Part shown: piece after piece, positions 32,094 through 40,610 of the stretch
How the letters are laid out: every line of letters starts with the position of its first letter
Position numbering within the stretch: the stretch's first letter is position 1
DNA from: Myxococcota bacterium
GTDB lineage: Bacteria > Myxococcota_A > UBA9042 > DTJE01
Length of the DNA stretch: 42,665 nucleotides
NCBI GenBank assembly: GCA_029975745.1
Contig: JARKOL010000126.1
Coordinates: forward strand, 1-42,665
Reading direction: 5' to 3'
Made by a program: the position numbers and the translations under genes
The notes under the pieces: model-generated
Database searches by the model: none
What the model saw: the letters and a program-made list of their open reading frames with translations, nothing else
What the model was told of the DNA's origin: nothing

Positions 32094-35033
32094 ATGGATG
32101 CGTTCGACCAGATGGATCGACAGCTTCGCCGGGCCTCCCGCCTGATCGCATGGGAGCAGGGTGCCCAGGCCGCGGCGGGCTTCCTGGTTGCGGCAACGAC
32201 GATCGCTCTCGCCGGGGCCATCTGGGCCTCGCGAGTCCCGGACTTCTCGACGGGCCGACGCTTCCTTCTGGCGACCCTGGGCGTCTGCGCCCTGGCGACC
32301 CTGGGCTGGTGGAGCTGGAATCGGCTGCGCGCCCGCGATCGGACGGTTCTGGCCCGGCGCGTCCAGCAGCGAGTGCCCTCCCTGGGCCGCGGAATCGAGG
32401 CGGTCGTCCGGATGCGGTCGCAGACCGACGAACCCGATGCGGCATTCTCGACCGGACTGCTGGTCGATCAGGCGAACCGGGTGGTTCGAACTCTCGAAGA
32501 GATGCCCTCCCGCGCCCTGATCCGGTACCGCGGCGTCGGGAAACTGGTGGTCGCGGCCCTGCTCCCGCCGGCGCTGGGACTGGCCTGGATGGCTGCCGAT
32601 CCCTGGCCGGCAATCCGCGGGCTGCGCGGCCTGGCGGGCCTGACCGATGCCGCGACCCCGGATTGGCTGATGGGCCCACCCCGACCCGTGGACGCCCTGG
32701 CGTTCGACGTCCGCGTCGTCGTGCTGCGCCGAAGCCCCGATGGCCAGGTGTCCCGGGTCCCAAGCGACGAAAGCGGCGACGTGATGGCGCCGCCGGGCAT
32801 GGAGGTCGAGGTCTCGGGGCGGCTGAGGCGCCCCGCCGGCCTGGGACATCTGGTCGTGTCCGGTACCGGGGAGTCCCGGTATCCTCTGGTGCTGGGGCCG
32901 GGCGACCACTTCCGGGCAACCTTCCCGATCGTGGCGGCGGGAACCTGGCACCTGCAGGTGGTGGTCCCGCCGGGCCTGCTGATGACCGAAACGGTTCGCC
33001 GCCGCGTCGTTCCCATCTCGCTGGATCGGCCGGTCGTCGAGGTCGTGCCCCCGGAGCGGCTGGCCCTCAAGCCTGGCGAGTCCGCGGTCGTCCGCTTCTC
33101 GGCCGAGTCGGCATCCGGTCTGGCCGGGATCGACGTGATCTACGAGTTTCCGCTGGACGGCGACCGCACGCCGGTCCGAATCCGCGACAGAGACGTCCCC
33201 CCAGGCACTCGGGCCACCCAGGGGGAGGTGGTGTTCACGCTGCCCGAGGACGTCCTGGACGTCGGCGGTCGCGTCGATCTGATCGTGGAGGCCCAGGATG
33301 GCCTGGGTCGCGGACCCGAGGATGCGGGGCGCGGCGAACCCGTTCGATTCATGCTGGACACCCCGGCCGTCCGCCGCGCGGCGGCCCTGGAAGGGCGCGA
33401 ACGCCTGCTGAACGACCTGGTCGAGTTGCTGGCCGCGATCTCGACGACCGATGCCGCCGCCGCAACCCTGCCCCCGCCGCTGCCGGCGCAGTTGCGCGCC
33501 GTGTCCCGCAGCGCGGCGGCCGCCGCGGTCGAGGCCGAAGCGGAGCGCGACGGTCCGGAGAGCACCCTGGGCGCGGTCGCCCGCGATCTGGAAACGCTGG
33601 CAGCGGTGGCGGATCCGGGACGGGAGGCCGTCCTGCTGGCGTTGGAGCGATCCATCCTGTGGGTGGATGATGTCGTTGCCGCATCCCGCGCCGCCATCCT
33701 GTCCGCGCGCCTTGCCGGCCTGGCCCGAGACGCCGCCCGACTGCGCCAGGCATCCGGAGGGGACGCGAACGCCCTGCGAGAGGCCCTGCGCGCCGTGGTT
33801 CGAGCGCGACGAGCCCTGGGCCTGCTGGATGCGACCCGCCGCCAGTGGCAGAAGGTGGCCGAACTGGAGGGCGGCATGCTCCGGTTCGTGCCCGCAACGC
33901 TGGCCAGAGTCTCGATGCAGGCGCGGGAACAACTCCTGGCCGTCGAGGACGCCGTGCGGCGCGACGACGCGACGACGCCCCAGCGCCGCAAGGTGCTGGA
34001 GGCAGGCCATGCGGCACTGGTGGAGGTGCTGGAGGCGTTCCGCACGGTGGAACTGCCGGGGGTGTCGCCGCCGCCCCGGGAGGCCCCCCTGCCGCCCGAG
34101 GTGCTGCCGGCCTTGCGTCAGGCACTGTCCGCGCAACGCGACGTGATGGATCGCACGGCCCAGGCGGCATTCCTGCTGCGACGACGCACCGAGAACCTGT
34201 CGGACCAGCGGGCTCCGGACGCCGGACGCCTGGCCACCCTGGTCGAGGAGGCCCGCGCGCTCACTGGCCGCGTCTCGCTGGAAGGGATGGACCCGACCGA
34301 CGCCCAGACCCTGGCCACCCTGCGGGACGACCTGGGGGCGGCGACGGACCTGCTGGTCCAGGGGGACCTAGTCACGGCGCGGCGCCTGACCGCGGGGGCG
34401 ATGGAACGAATCAACGGTCTGATCCAGGACTGGCGCGACGTGGCGGAGTGGACCGAGGAGGAACAGCCGGAGTCTGCCGCATTCCTGCGGGCCCAGGCCA
34501 CCCGGCTGGGACGATCCGTGCCGCCGCTACGCGAGGCCGCACGAACGCTGTCGGACTGGAGCCGGGAACGAACCGGCGTCGTGACCCGGGACGACCGCGA
34601 AGGCGCCGCCCGCATGCTGCGCGACCAGGAGCGGGCCCTGGCCCTGATGGCGCGGGCGTCGGAGGGTCTGCGGCGAACTCTGGGCTCGGACGCGGATGAT
34701 CGCGTTGCAACGGCCCAGTCCGCCAGGCGAAACATGGAGGAAGCGGCCCGGCGCCTGGCCGAAACGAACCCGATGGCCGCCGAGGCCCACCAGCGCCAGG
34801 CCATCCAGGACTTGCAGCGACTGCGTAAGGCGCTGGAGCGCGGCGCGCCGGACCCCCGAATCCAGGCCGCCGTCCCCCTTCCGGAAGACGACCCGGTCGA
34901 ACTCTCGCTTCCCGAACGCCTTCCCCCGGGCGACGCGTTTTCCCGGGAGGTCCGAGCGCACGCCGAAACCCCCGTTCCGGCCCCCTTCGACCCGATGGTC
35001 CGCGCCTACTACGACGCGATTCTCGGCCTGTAG
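32094..35033 (+). CDS. Large DUF4175-like membrane/coiled-coil protein
   Basis: 979 residues; the ATG is 9 nt after nth, with a weak SD. Hydrophobic segments at ~27-47 (AAAGFLVAATTIALAGAIWA), ~58-77 and ~149-167 form an N-terminal membrane anchor. Residues ~200-430 are beta-rich Ig-like sequence (VDALAFDVRVVVLRRSP ... LKPGESAVVRFSAESASGLAGIDVIYEFPLDG). From ~430 to 900 long Ala/Arg/Glu-rich helices predict coiled coils. This order of TM helices, Ig-like region and helical tail resembles DUF4175/TIGR02302 proteins of unknown function. I do not recognise a catalytic motif. A periplasmic structural or scaffolding role is possible. Confidence 0.8.
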   Translation: MDAFDQMDRQLRRASRLIAWEQGAQAAAGFLVAATTIALAGAIWASRVPDFSTGRRFLLATLGVCALATLGWWSWNRLRARDRTVLARRVQQRVPSLGRGIEAVVRMRSQTDEPDAAFSTGLLVDQANRVVRTLEEMPSRALIRYRGVGKLVVAALLPPALGLAWMAADPWPAIRGLRGLAGLTDAATPDWLMGPPRPVDALAFDVRVVVLRRSPDGQVSRVPSDESGDVMAPPGMEVEVSGRLRRPAGLGHLVVSGTGESRYPLVLGPGDHFRATFPIVAAGTWHLQVVVPPGLLMTETVRRRVVPISLDRPVVEVVPPERLALKPGESAVVRFSAESASGLAGIDVIYEFPLDGDRTPVRIRDRDVPPGTRATQGEVVFTLPEDVLDVGGRVDLIVEAQDGLGRGPEDAGRGEPVRFMLDTPAVRRAAALEGRERLLNDLVELLAAISTTDAAAATLPPPLPAQLRAVSRSAAAAAVEAEAERDGPESTLGAVARDLETLAAVADPGREAVLLALERSILWVDDVVAASRAAILSARLAGLARDAARLRQASGGDANALREALRAVVRARRALGLLDATRRQWQKVAELEGGMLRFVPATLARVSMQAREQLLAVEDAVRRDDATTPQRRKVLEAGHAALVEVLEAFRTVELPGVSPPPREAPLPPEVLPALRQALSAQRDVMDRTAQAAFLLRRRTENLSDQRAPDAGRLATLVEEARALTGRVSLEGMDPTDAQTLATLRDDLGAATDLLVQGDLVTARRLTAGAMERINGLIQDWRDVAEWTEEEQPESAAFLRAQATRLGRSVPPLREAARTLSDWSRERTGVVTRDDREGAARMLRDQERALALMARASEGLRRTLGSDADDRVATAQSARRNMEEAARRLAETNPMAAEAHQRQAIQDLQRLRKALERGAPDPRIQAAVPLPEDDPVELSLPERLPPGDAFSREVRAHAETPVPAPFDPMVRAYYDAILGL

Positions 35034-35052
35034 GGCCTTCGGAAGACCTGGG

Positions 35053-35442
35053 TCATGCCGCGGCGACCGCATCGATCTCGACCAGCGCCCCGCGGGGCAG
35101 CCCCGCCACCTGGAAGGTGGCCCTGGCCGGACGATGCTCGCCGAAGAACTCGCCGTACATCTGGTTGACCACGCCGAAGTCCGCCATGTCGGTCAACAGG
35201 ATCGTGGTCTTGACGACATTCCAGCGCCCCATGCCGCCGGCAATCAGGACCGCGTCCAGATTGGCCAGCACCTGCCGGGTCTCGGCCTCGATGCCGCCGA
35301 CCACCATGCTTCCGGTGACCGGGTCCAGTCCGATCTGGCCGGACAGGAACAGCATCCGCTGGGGACGACACTCGACGGCCTGCGCGTAGGGTCCGATCGC
35401 CTTGGGCGCATCCGGGCTCTCGATCGCATGATTCGGGTGCAT
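35053..35442 (-). CDS. RidA-family reactive enamine/imine deaminase
   Basis: 129 residues from the ATG at 35442, with GGAGG five bases upstream. RidA/YjgF hallmarks: IGPYAQAVE near the start, LFLSGQIGLDPVTG, ETRQVLANLDAVL, VVKTTILLTDMADF and the catalytic Arg107 in RPARATFQVAGLPRGALVEIDAVA. Trimeric RidA enzymes hydrolyse 2-aminoacrylate and related imines released by PLP enzymes, preventing damage to those enzymes. It is convergent with the DUF4175-like gene (19 nt) and lies 21 nt after a cupin gene. Confidence 0.94.
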   Translation of the reverse strand: MHPNHAIESPDAPKAIGPYAQAVECRPQRMLFLSGQIGLDPVTGSMVVGGIEAETRQVLANLDAVLIAGGMGRWNVVKTTILLTDMADFGVVNQMYGEFFGEHRPARATFQVAGLPRGALVEIDAVAAA

Positions 35443-35463
35443 GAAAACCTCCGTGGGCGAACG

Positions 35464-35841
35464 TCAGGGCGCGTTGGTCCCCTCGCGGCCATAGACATCT
35501 TCCAGGCGGACCACGTCATCCAGTTCGGGCGTGGACGCCTCGATCAGTTCACAGTCGATATTGCTGGGCGCGATGAAGCGATGCACCGTCCCCGGCACGA
35601 TCCGAAACCCCTGGCCCGCGGACACCGTGATCTCGCGAACGTCAGGCTCCTCGCCCAGTTGGAAGATCAGCGTCCCGGCCAGCACGAACAGCGTCTCGTC
35701 CTTGACCCGATGGTACTGGCGCGACAGCCGCTGGCCCCGGTCGATGTGCAGGAGCTTCGCGACGTAGCGGTCGGTGTGGGCCAGCAGGAGCTCGTAGCCC
35801 CACGGCTTTTCGACCTTGCGCGGCACGACGATGTCGATCAT
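35464..35841 (-). CDS. Single-domain cupin, mannose-6-phosphate isomerase type II-like
   Basis: 125 residues; ATG at 35841 with GGAGG, overlapping the SPOR gene stop (ATGA). EKPWGYELLLAHTDRYVAKLLHIDRGQRLSRQYHRVKDETLFVLAG is like the sugar-phosphate isomerase cupin of ManC/ManA type II, with the second cupin motif GQGFRIVPGTVHRF. The first motif has a single His where HxH is usual, so metal binding may rest on fewer ligands. Similar stand-alone cupins lie in sugar-nucleotide loci; no such locus is visible here. Function uncertain. Confidence 0.82.
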   Translation of the reverse strand: MIDIVVPRKVEKPWGYELLLAHTDRYVAKLLHIDRGQRLSRQYHRVKDETLFVLAGTLIFQLGEEPDVREITVSAGQGFRIVPGTVHRFIAPSNIDCELIEASTPELDDVVRLEDVYGREGTNAP

Positions 35842-36971
35842 GGGACCTCCACGGTGACGGACTGCTCATTATGGCGCTGATTGAACTCGCGGGAAAACGC
35901 CTGCGCCTCGGCCTGACTATTGTAGCGACCGATGCGGATCCGGAACCAGTGCTTTCCCCGCGCATCGACGAAGGGCATGACCCGCGCCGGATACCCCGCT
36001 TCGACCAGTGACGCCGCGTACGTGTTCGCCGCCTCCTCGTCCTGGTAGGCGCGGACCTGGACCTGATATCGCCGGGAAGGCTTCGGCGGCACCCGCTCGG
36101 AGTGAACGACCGGGGACGGGACCGGGGACTCGACCTCCGCATTGGCTTTCGCGGGCAGGGGCAGGGGCACGGGTTCGGGCGCGGGGGGCGGGGCCTCCGG
36201 CTCGAGCGGCGCATCAACCGCCGCGGTCTGGAAGCACTCGTGGGCGGGCGACAGGCGGGAACACCCGGCCTCCGGATCCGACACGCGCACCACGGACCAG
36301 GGGACGGGAAGCCCGACGGCCTGGACATGAGGCTCGAACCCGCGACGCCCGCCCGATGCCAGGACGTCCTCGCATGCACGCGGATCGGGCAGCACGACCG
36401 GCACCGGCTGGGGCGTGACCGCGGGGACAGGGGCAGGTTCCCGGGCAGGCGCAGGCTCGGGGAGGGGCACGGGCTCGGGAAGGGGCGCGGGCCCGGGAAG
36501 GGGCGCAGGCTCGGGGAGGGGCGCGGGCTCGGGGTCAGGCGCCGGAACAGGCTCGGACCTGGGAACGGGAGCCGGCGCGGGAACGGGTTCAGGGCCAGGT
36601 TCCGGCGTCGGCACCGGCGCCACCGAGCCGCTCGGCGGCCGGGCCTCGCCCTCCTCGACCAAGAGGCCGGAAGGCAAACCGCTCGGCACCCGCGGCGCAT
36701 CGGGAACGGGATCGTCCGGCAGGGGAGCCGAAAGCACGACCCGCGCGGGCTCCCCGGCATGGGACGGCATCGGCTCCGAAGGCGACATCATGCCGGATCC
36801 CAGCAGGAACCCGCCCGCGAAGGCCAGTCCGACCAGGCCCAGGACCAGAAGCAGGGTGCGACGGATGTGGCGGGGCTCGACGCGCAGCGGAGCCCGCTCG
36901 CGAATCTTCTCCAGATCCCGAATCCGCACCTCGATGGGCGGACGGTCGGGCCGGGGTTCAGGTCTGCTCAT
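35838..36971 (-). CDS. SPOR-domain membrane protein with proline-rich repeats
   Basis: 377 residues from the ATG at 36971, which overlaps the argS end by 14 nt; the longer start at 37028 overlaps argS further. A short cytoplasmic tail and one membrane helix (~38-60, TLLLVLGLVGLAFAGGFLLGS) lead to a long Pro/Ala/Glu-rich linker with six-residue repeats (PLPEPA PLPGPA PLPEPV PLPEPA). A small region follows with cysteines (RACEDVLASGGRRG ... EAGCSRLSPAHECF). The C-terminal ~75 residues are a SPOR domain (RYQVQVRAYQDEEAANTYAASLVEAGYPARVMPF ... WFRIRIGRYNSQAEAQAF), which binds denuded peptidoglycan at the septum. A role at the division site is likely. Confidence 0.9.
   Translation of the reverse strand: MSRPEPRPDRPPIEVRIRDLEKIRERAPLRVEPRHIRRTLLLVLGLVGLAFAGGFLLGSGMMSPSEPMPSHAGEPARVVLSAPLPDDPVPDAPRVPSGLPSGLLVEEGEARPPSGSVAPVPTPEPGPEPVPAPAPVPRSEPVPAPDPEPAPLPEPAPLPGPAPLPEPVPLPEPAPAREPAPVPAVTPQPVPVVLPDPRACEDVLASGGRRGFEPHVQAVGLPVPWSVVRVSDPEAGCSRLSPAHECFQTAAVDAPLEPEAPPPAPEPVPLPLPAKANAEVESPVPSPVVHSERVPPKPSRRYQVQVRAYQDEEAANTYAASLVEAGYPARVMPFVDARGKHWFRIRIGRYNSQAEAQAFSREFNQRHNEQSVTVEVP
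36454..36525. repeat. 18-bp minisatellite (four copies) in the SPOR gene
   Basis: GGCTCGGGRAGGGGCRCG-type units at 36454, 36472, 36490 and 36508, with a degenerate fifth at 36526. Each encodes six residues of the Pro-rich linker on the minus strand. As 18 is a multiple of three, copy-number change would alter linker length without a frameshift. Confidence 0.85.
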
Positions 36972-38661
36972 CCTCGGCCCCGTAATGCATCGATTCGGGG
37001 GCGCTGACGCCCAGCAATCCCAGGCCATGGCCCAGGACCGCCTGGATGCGCGACACCAGGTACAGTCGGGCCGCCGTCTTGGCAGCGTCGTCCGAAATCA
37101 CCTTTTCGGTGGCCTTGTAGCGCGTGTAGTACGAATGGAATCCCTTGACGACGTCCATCAGATAGAACGCCACGTGATGCGGCTCGCACTGGGTCGCCGC
37201 CGACGCCACGACCTGGGGATAGCGCGCCAGGTCCCGGATCATCGCGCGTTCCTCGGGCAGCCCCAACGCCGCGTCCAGAACCGGGTCGAACCCGGGAACC
37301 GTCAGCCCGGCCTCCGCCGCCTTGCGCAGAATCGATGCCACGCGAGCGTGTCCGTACTGCACGTAGTAGACGGGGTTCTCCATGGTCTGGGCCCGCGCCA
37401 GATCCAGGTCGAATTCCATCTGGGCATCCGCGCGTCGCAGCAGGAACAAGAAGCGGACCGCGTCCCGACCGACCTCCTGGACGATCTCTTGCAGCGTCAC
37501 GAACTTGCCCGTCCGCTTGCCCATCGGGACGACCTCGCCCCCCCGGATCAGCGTGACCATCTGGACCAGCAGCACCTGGAGCAGTTCCGGGTCGTGTCCG
37601 AACGCGGCCATGGCGGCACGCACGCGCGGGATGTAGCCGTGATGGTCGGCGCCCCAGACGTTGATCAGGCGCGAAAACCCGCGCTGGGCCTTTTCGTCGT
37701 GGTACGCGATGTCGGACGCGAAATAGGTCGGAACCCCGTTGCCGCGCACGATGACGCGATCCTCGGCATCCTCCTCGGAGTCCATCCGGAACAGGACGGC
37801 CCCAGAACCGTCGCGGTACGCGGCCCCCCGCGCCAGCAGGGCGTCCACGGACGCCTGGACACGGCCGCTGGAGTGCAGCGCCCGCTCGGAAAACCAGTGG
37901 TCGAAACGAATGTCCAGATCCGCCAGCGTGGCCTGGATGGCATCCAGCAGCCGGGACGACCCGAACCGCACCACCGCGTTGTCGTCGGCCGACCCGATGT
38001 CGTCGTACTGGCGCCGGCAGATCGCCTGCCCTTCGTCGGTCTGGACGAAGGACGCGGCCAGATCGCGGATGTACTGGCCGTGGTAGCCGTTCTCGGGGAA
38101 CGTGACCGGCAGGCCCAGGATCTCGCGCCCACGCGCATGCAGCGACCGCCCCAGCATCCCCATCTGGTTGCCGACGTCGTTCAACAGGTACTCGGTCTCG
38201 ACGGCGAAGCCCGCAGCGCGCATCAGGCGCGCCGCGGCATCACCCAGGATCGCGCCGCGCCCATGGCCCACGTGCAGCGGCCCCGTGGGGTTGGCGGACA
38301 CGAACTCCAGCAGAACCCGCTGCCCCTGGCCGACCTGCGGGATCCGGAACAGGGTGTCCAGTTGGGCGAACCACGCCTCGGAACGCACCCGGAAGTTCAC
38401 GTACCCGGGCGGGGCGAAGGTAACCTCGTCGAAGAGGCCCGGAGGCGCATCGATAGCCGCGATCAGGTCTTTCGCGCAGTCCGCCGGCGACCGCTTCGCG
38501 AATCGGGCCAACGCCAGCGGCAGCGCGCACCCGAAATCCCCGAATTCGGGACGCTTGGGGCGCTCGATCACGACCGCGCCCGGGAAGTCGGCGGGCACCT
38601 TCCCCTGGGACTTCAACAATTCCAGAGCCTTGACCAGAACCTGGGCAACGATCGCTTCCAT
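36958..38661 (-). CDS. argS: Arginyl-tRNA synthetase
   Basis: 567 residues from the ATG at 38661 (CGGAGG SD); the ORF track start at 38910 is upstream of the promoter. The N-terminal Add-1 domain (1-~115) is followed by the class I catalytic core with the HIGH variant HVGH at 130-133 (SANPTGPLHVGHGRGAILG), WGADHHGYIPRV, and the KMSK-equivalent loop MGKRTGKFVTL. A DALR-type anticodon-binding domain (~445-567, YYVQYGHARVASILRKA) ends the protein. It charges tRNA-Arg. Length and motifs are complete. Confidence 0.98.
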   Translation of the reverse strand: MEAIVAQVLVKALELLKSQGKVPADFPGAVVIERPKRPEFGDFGCALPLALARFAKRSPADCAKDLIAAIDAPPGLFDEVTFAPPGYVNFRVRSEAWFAQLDTLFRIPQVGQGQRVLLEFVSANPTGPLHVGHGRGAILGDAAARLMRAAGFAVETEYLLNDVGNQMGMLGRSLHARGREILGLPVTFPENGYHGQYIRDLAASFVQTDEGQAICRRQYDDIGSADDNAVVRFGSSRLLDAIQATLADLDIRFDHWFSERALHSSGRVQASVDALLARGAAYRDGSGAVLFRMDSEEDAEDRVIVRGNGVPTYFASDIAYHDEKAQRGFSRLINVWGADHHGYIPRVRAAMAAFGHDPELLQVLLVQMVTLIRGGEVVPMGKRTGKFVTLQEIVQEVGRDAVRFLFLLRRADAQMEFDLDLARAQTMENPVYYVQYGHARVASILRKAAEAGLTVPGFDPVLDAALGLPEERAMIRDLARYPQVVASAATQCEPHHVAFYLMDVVKGFHSYYTRYKATEKVISDDAAKTAARLYLVSRIQAVLGHGLGLLGVSAPESMHYGAEDEQT

Positions 38662-38679
38662 GGCCGACCTCCGGGCCCT

Positions 38680-38708
38680 GTTGTAGCCGCAAACGCCTTG
38701 CGCGGCAA
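38680..38708 (-). promoter_or_regulatory. Candidate argS promoter
   Basis: On the minus strand: TTGCCG (-35, 38703-38708), 17 bp, TACAAC (-10, 38680-38685), just upstream of the argS SD and ATG. The -35 touches a dispersed repeat copy. Confidence 0.4.
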
Positions 38709-38757
38709 GGGGCGCCGAACGGCCGCAGCCTCCCAAGGAGGCGTCCGTCGGCGGGCA
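38703..38757. repeat. Diverged copy of the ssb-side repeat
   Basis: The first 27 bases match copy 2 beside ssb at 22 positions (shared GGCAAGGG and GGCCGCAGC blocks), and the end keeps GTCGG..GGC. An internal stem GCCTCC-CAA-GGAGGC is present. It lies in the intergenic region between argS and the VIT-like gene. Confidence 0.45.
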
Positions 38758-38879
38758 CCCAGGCCAACGGCGAGTGCGCTTCGCAGGGATTGGGGCTAGA
38801 CTTGGCGGGCGTCCTCGGCGTGACCCAGGATCCGGGACAGCCATGGCGCACTTCCCATTTCCAGCGGAGCCAGACCCCG

Positions 38880-40532
38880 ATGATCGCGACCCGGAAGACG
38901 TCACTGACAATCGCCACGATGAGTTTGGTCGCGATGGCGACCACCTGGAGCGCTCCCCGAAGGGCCGCGGCGGACATCTGGGTCAGCAGCGCCGGCGGCA
39001 ATGCCACCGAACTGGAGCATCGCCTGGACGTCAGCCGCGAAGAGGATCTGGCGCGGATCGAGATGCGACGCGTCGTCCGCAACAACGGCCACAAGACGGC
39101 CGACCTGGTCCTGGCGATTCGGGTGCCCCGGGACACGGTGGCGACCGGTCTGAAAGTCGCCCCGGCCGGACATGCCCGGCTGCAGTGGGCTGGCCCCGAC
39201 CTCCTGGTCCTGGTGCTGCCCCAGGTGGGCCCGACGCAGGACCGGGAGGCCACGCTGACCCTCCGAGCGCCGATGGCCATGGGGCCGACGGCGTTCGAGC
39301 TGGAGCTGCCCGGCAGCGACGAGCCGCCTGGGATGGCCCCCCGACGCGTGTTCGTGGCCGGCGAGCGCGAGGTCCCGACCCGAAGCCCTGGCCACGCCAC
39401 GCTCGGCATTCAGCGCCGGCCCCCCGCCGTCGCCCGCGCCAGTCACTTCTACCTGCCGCTGGACGAGGGCGGCCTGCTGCTGGCGACGATCCAGGCCCCC
39501 CGCTACTTCACGACGCGCCCCAATCCGGCGCGATCCCTGGCCGTCCTGGACGTCGGTCCGGAAGCCCGGTCGGCGGGCCTTCGGCTGGCGGCCATGGTCG
39601 CGGCCCGCTTCGCCCGCGGCACCCACCAGTTCCTGCTGCCGGGAGATCCGCCGACGCCGATCGCCGAGGGATTCGTCTCGTTTCCCGAACTGGCCGCGAT
39701 CCTCGACGCCCGATTCCCGGACGTCGCGCCCCCGCCTGCCGTAACGCCGCGCCAGGATCTGGCCGCGATGGTGGCGGCGGCACCGTCGCTGCTGGCCGGC
39801 AATCTGGCCCCGTGCCGACTGCTGCTGGTCACGGATCGCGAGGCGCCAACCGCCGCCGAGATCGCCGCCGTGACCGGGACGCTGACGACCCTGCCGCCCG
39901 GCTCCCTGGTCCAGGTGCTGGTCCTGCGCGACACCACGTCGGGCCTGGGCCTGCGAGACGACGCCCATCCGTTGGCGGCCGTGGCCCGGCACCACGGCGG
40001 CATCGTGATGGGCATCAACCCCGGTTCGCTGGACCCGGACGGCCTGGCGCACGTGATGGGCCACCTGGTGCGGCCGCTGTGGGTGGACGATCTGGAACTG
40101 GTCCTGGACCGGGAGGCGCTGGGTGAACCGGGCGCGAACGAAACGGCCGAGCCGCCCAGTCCCATCGTGGTGCCCGCATGGGGCACCCTGCCCGGGGACA
40201 GGGCGGTCCTGCGCTCGGGTCGCGACAGCCGTCCCGGAACGGCGATCGCCTCGCTGCTGCCCGAGGGGGGTGCCGCCACGACGATTCGAGCCGTCCCGGC
40301 CCAGCCTCCGACCGTGTGGTGGCGCGCCCGCCTCTGGACCGGAGTCTGGACGCTGGAATCGCAGCCGTCGCCGGCACTGGAAACCCACGCGGCGCTGCGG
40401 GCCGTCGCGGCATCCTGGTACCCGGACCTGTCCCTGGAGGCCCAGGATCGGATCGCCGGGATCGTGCGAGCGGTCACGCCTCGCTGGTCCTGGCACGCCA
40501 CGCCGAACGGATCGACCTGGACCCGAAGATAG
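38880..40532 (+). CDS. Secreted protein with VIT-like N-terminal domain
   Basis: 550 residues from the ATG at 38880, which opens a signal peptide (SLTIATMSLVAMATTWSAPRRAAA); upstream ORF codons are not supported. Residues ~45-140 (EHRLDVSREEDLARIEMRRVVRNNGHKTADLVLAIRVP ...) resemble the VIT domain of inter-alpha-trypsin-inhibitor heavy chains, and a later stretch (CRLLLVTDREAPTAAEIAAVTGTL ... VQVLVLRDTT) is like a von Willebrand A-type core, but without a clear DxSxS metal site. This is fold-level inference. It lies 78 nt before an alpha-2-macroglobulin gene and is probably cotranscribed with it. Function unknown. Confidence 0.75.
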   Translation: MIATRKTSLTIATMSLVAMATTWSAPRRAAADIWVSSAGGNATELEHRLDVSREEDLARIEMRRVVRNNGHKTADLVLAIRVPRDTVATGLKVAPAGHARLQWAGPDLLVLVLPQVGPTQDREATLTLRAPMAMGPTAFELELPGSDEPPGMAPRRVFVAGEREVPTRSPGHATLGIQRRPPAVARASHFYLPLDEGGLLLATIQAPRYFTTRPNPARSLAVLDVGPEARSAGLRLAAMVAARFARGTHQFLLPGDPPTPIAEGFVSFPELAAILDARFPDVAPPPAVTPRQDLAAMVAAAPSLLAGNLAPCRLLLVTDREAPTAAEIAAVTGTLTTLPPGSLVQVLVLRDTTSGLGLRDDAHPLAAVARHHGGIVMGINPGSLDPDGLAHVMGHLVRPLWVDDLELVLDREALGEPGANETAEPPSPIVVPAWGTLPGDRAVLRSGRDSRPGTAIASLLPEGGAATTIRAVPAQPPTVWWRARLWTGVWTLESQPSPALETHAALRAVAASWYPDLSLEAQDRIAGIVRAVTPRWSWHATPNGSTWTRR

Positions 40533-40610
40533 CCCGCCCTGGGTGCGGGCGGGATGGCACGGAACATGGCCCGGACACGCCGAAGAGGCCCCGGGCGCGG
40601 GAGGTGCGGT

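Noticed and set aside
31245-34136. 963-aa minus-strand ORF
   Set aside because: Antisense to nth and the DUF4175-like gene; Gln/Arg/Gly-rich shadow.
36430-36620. CRISPR-like short repeats
   Set aside because: The 18-bp units are directly joined without spacers and encode a Pro-rich linker.
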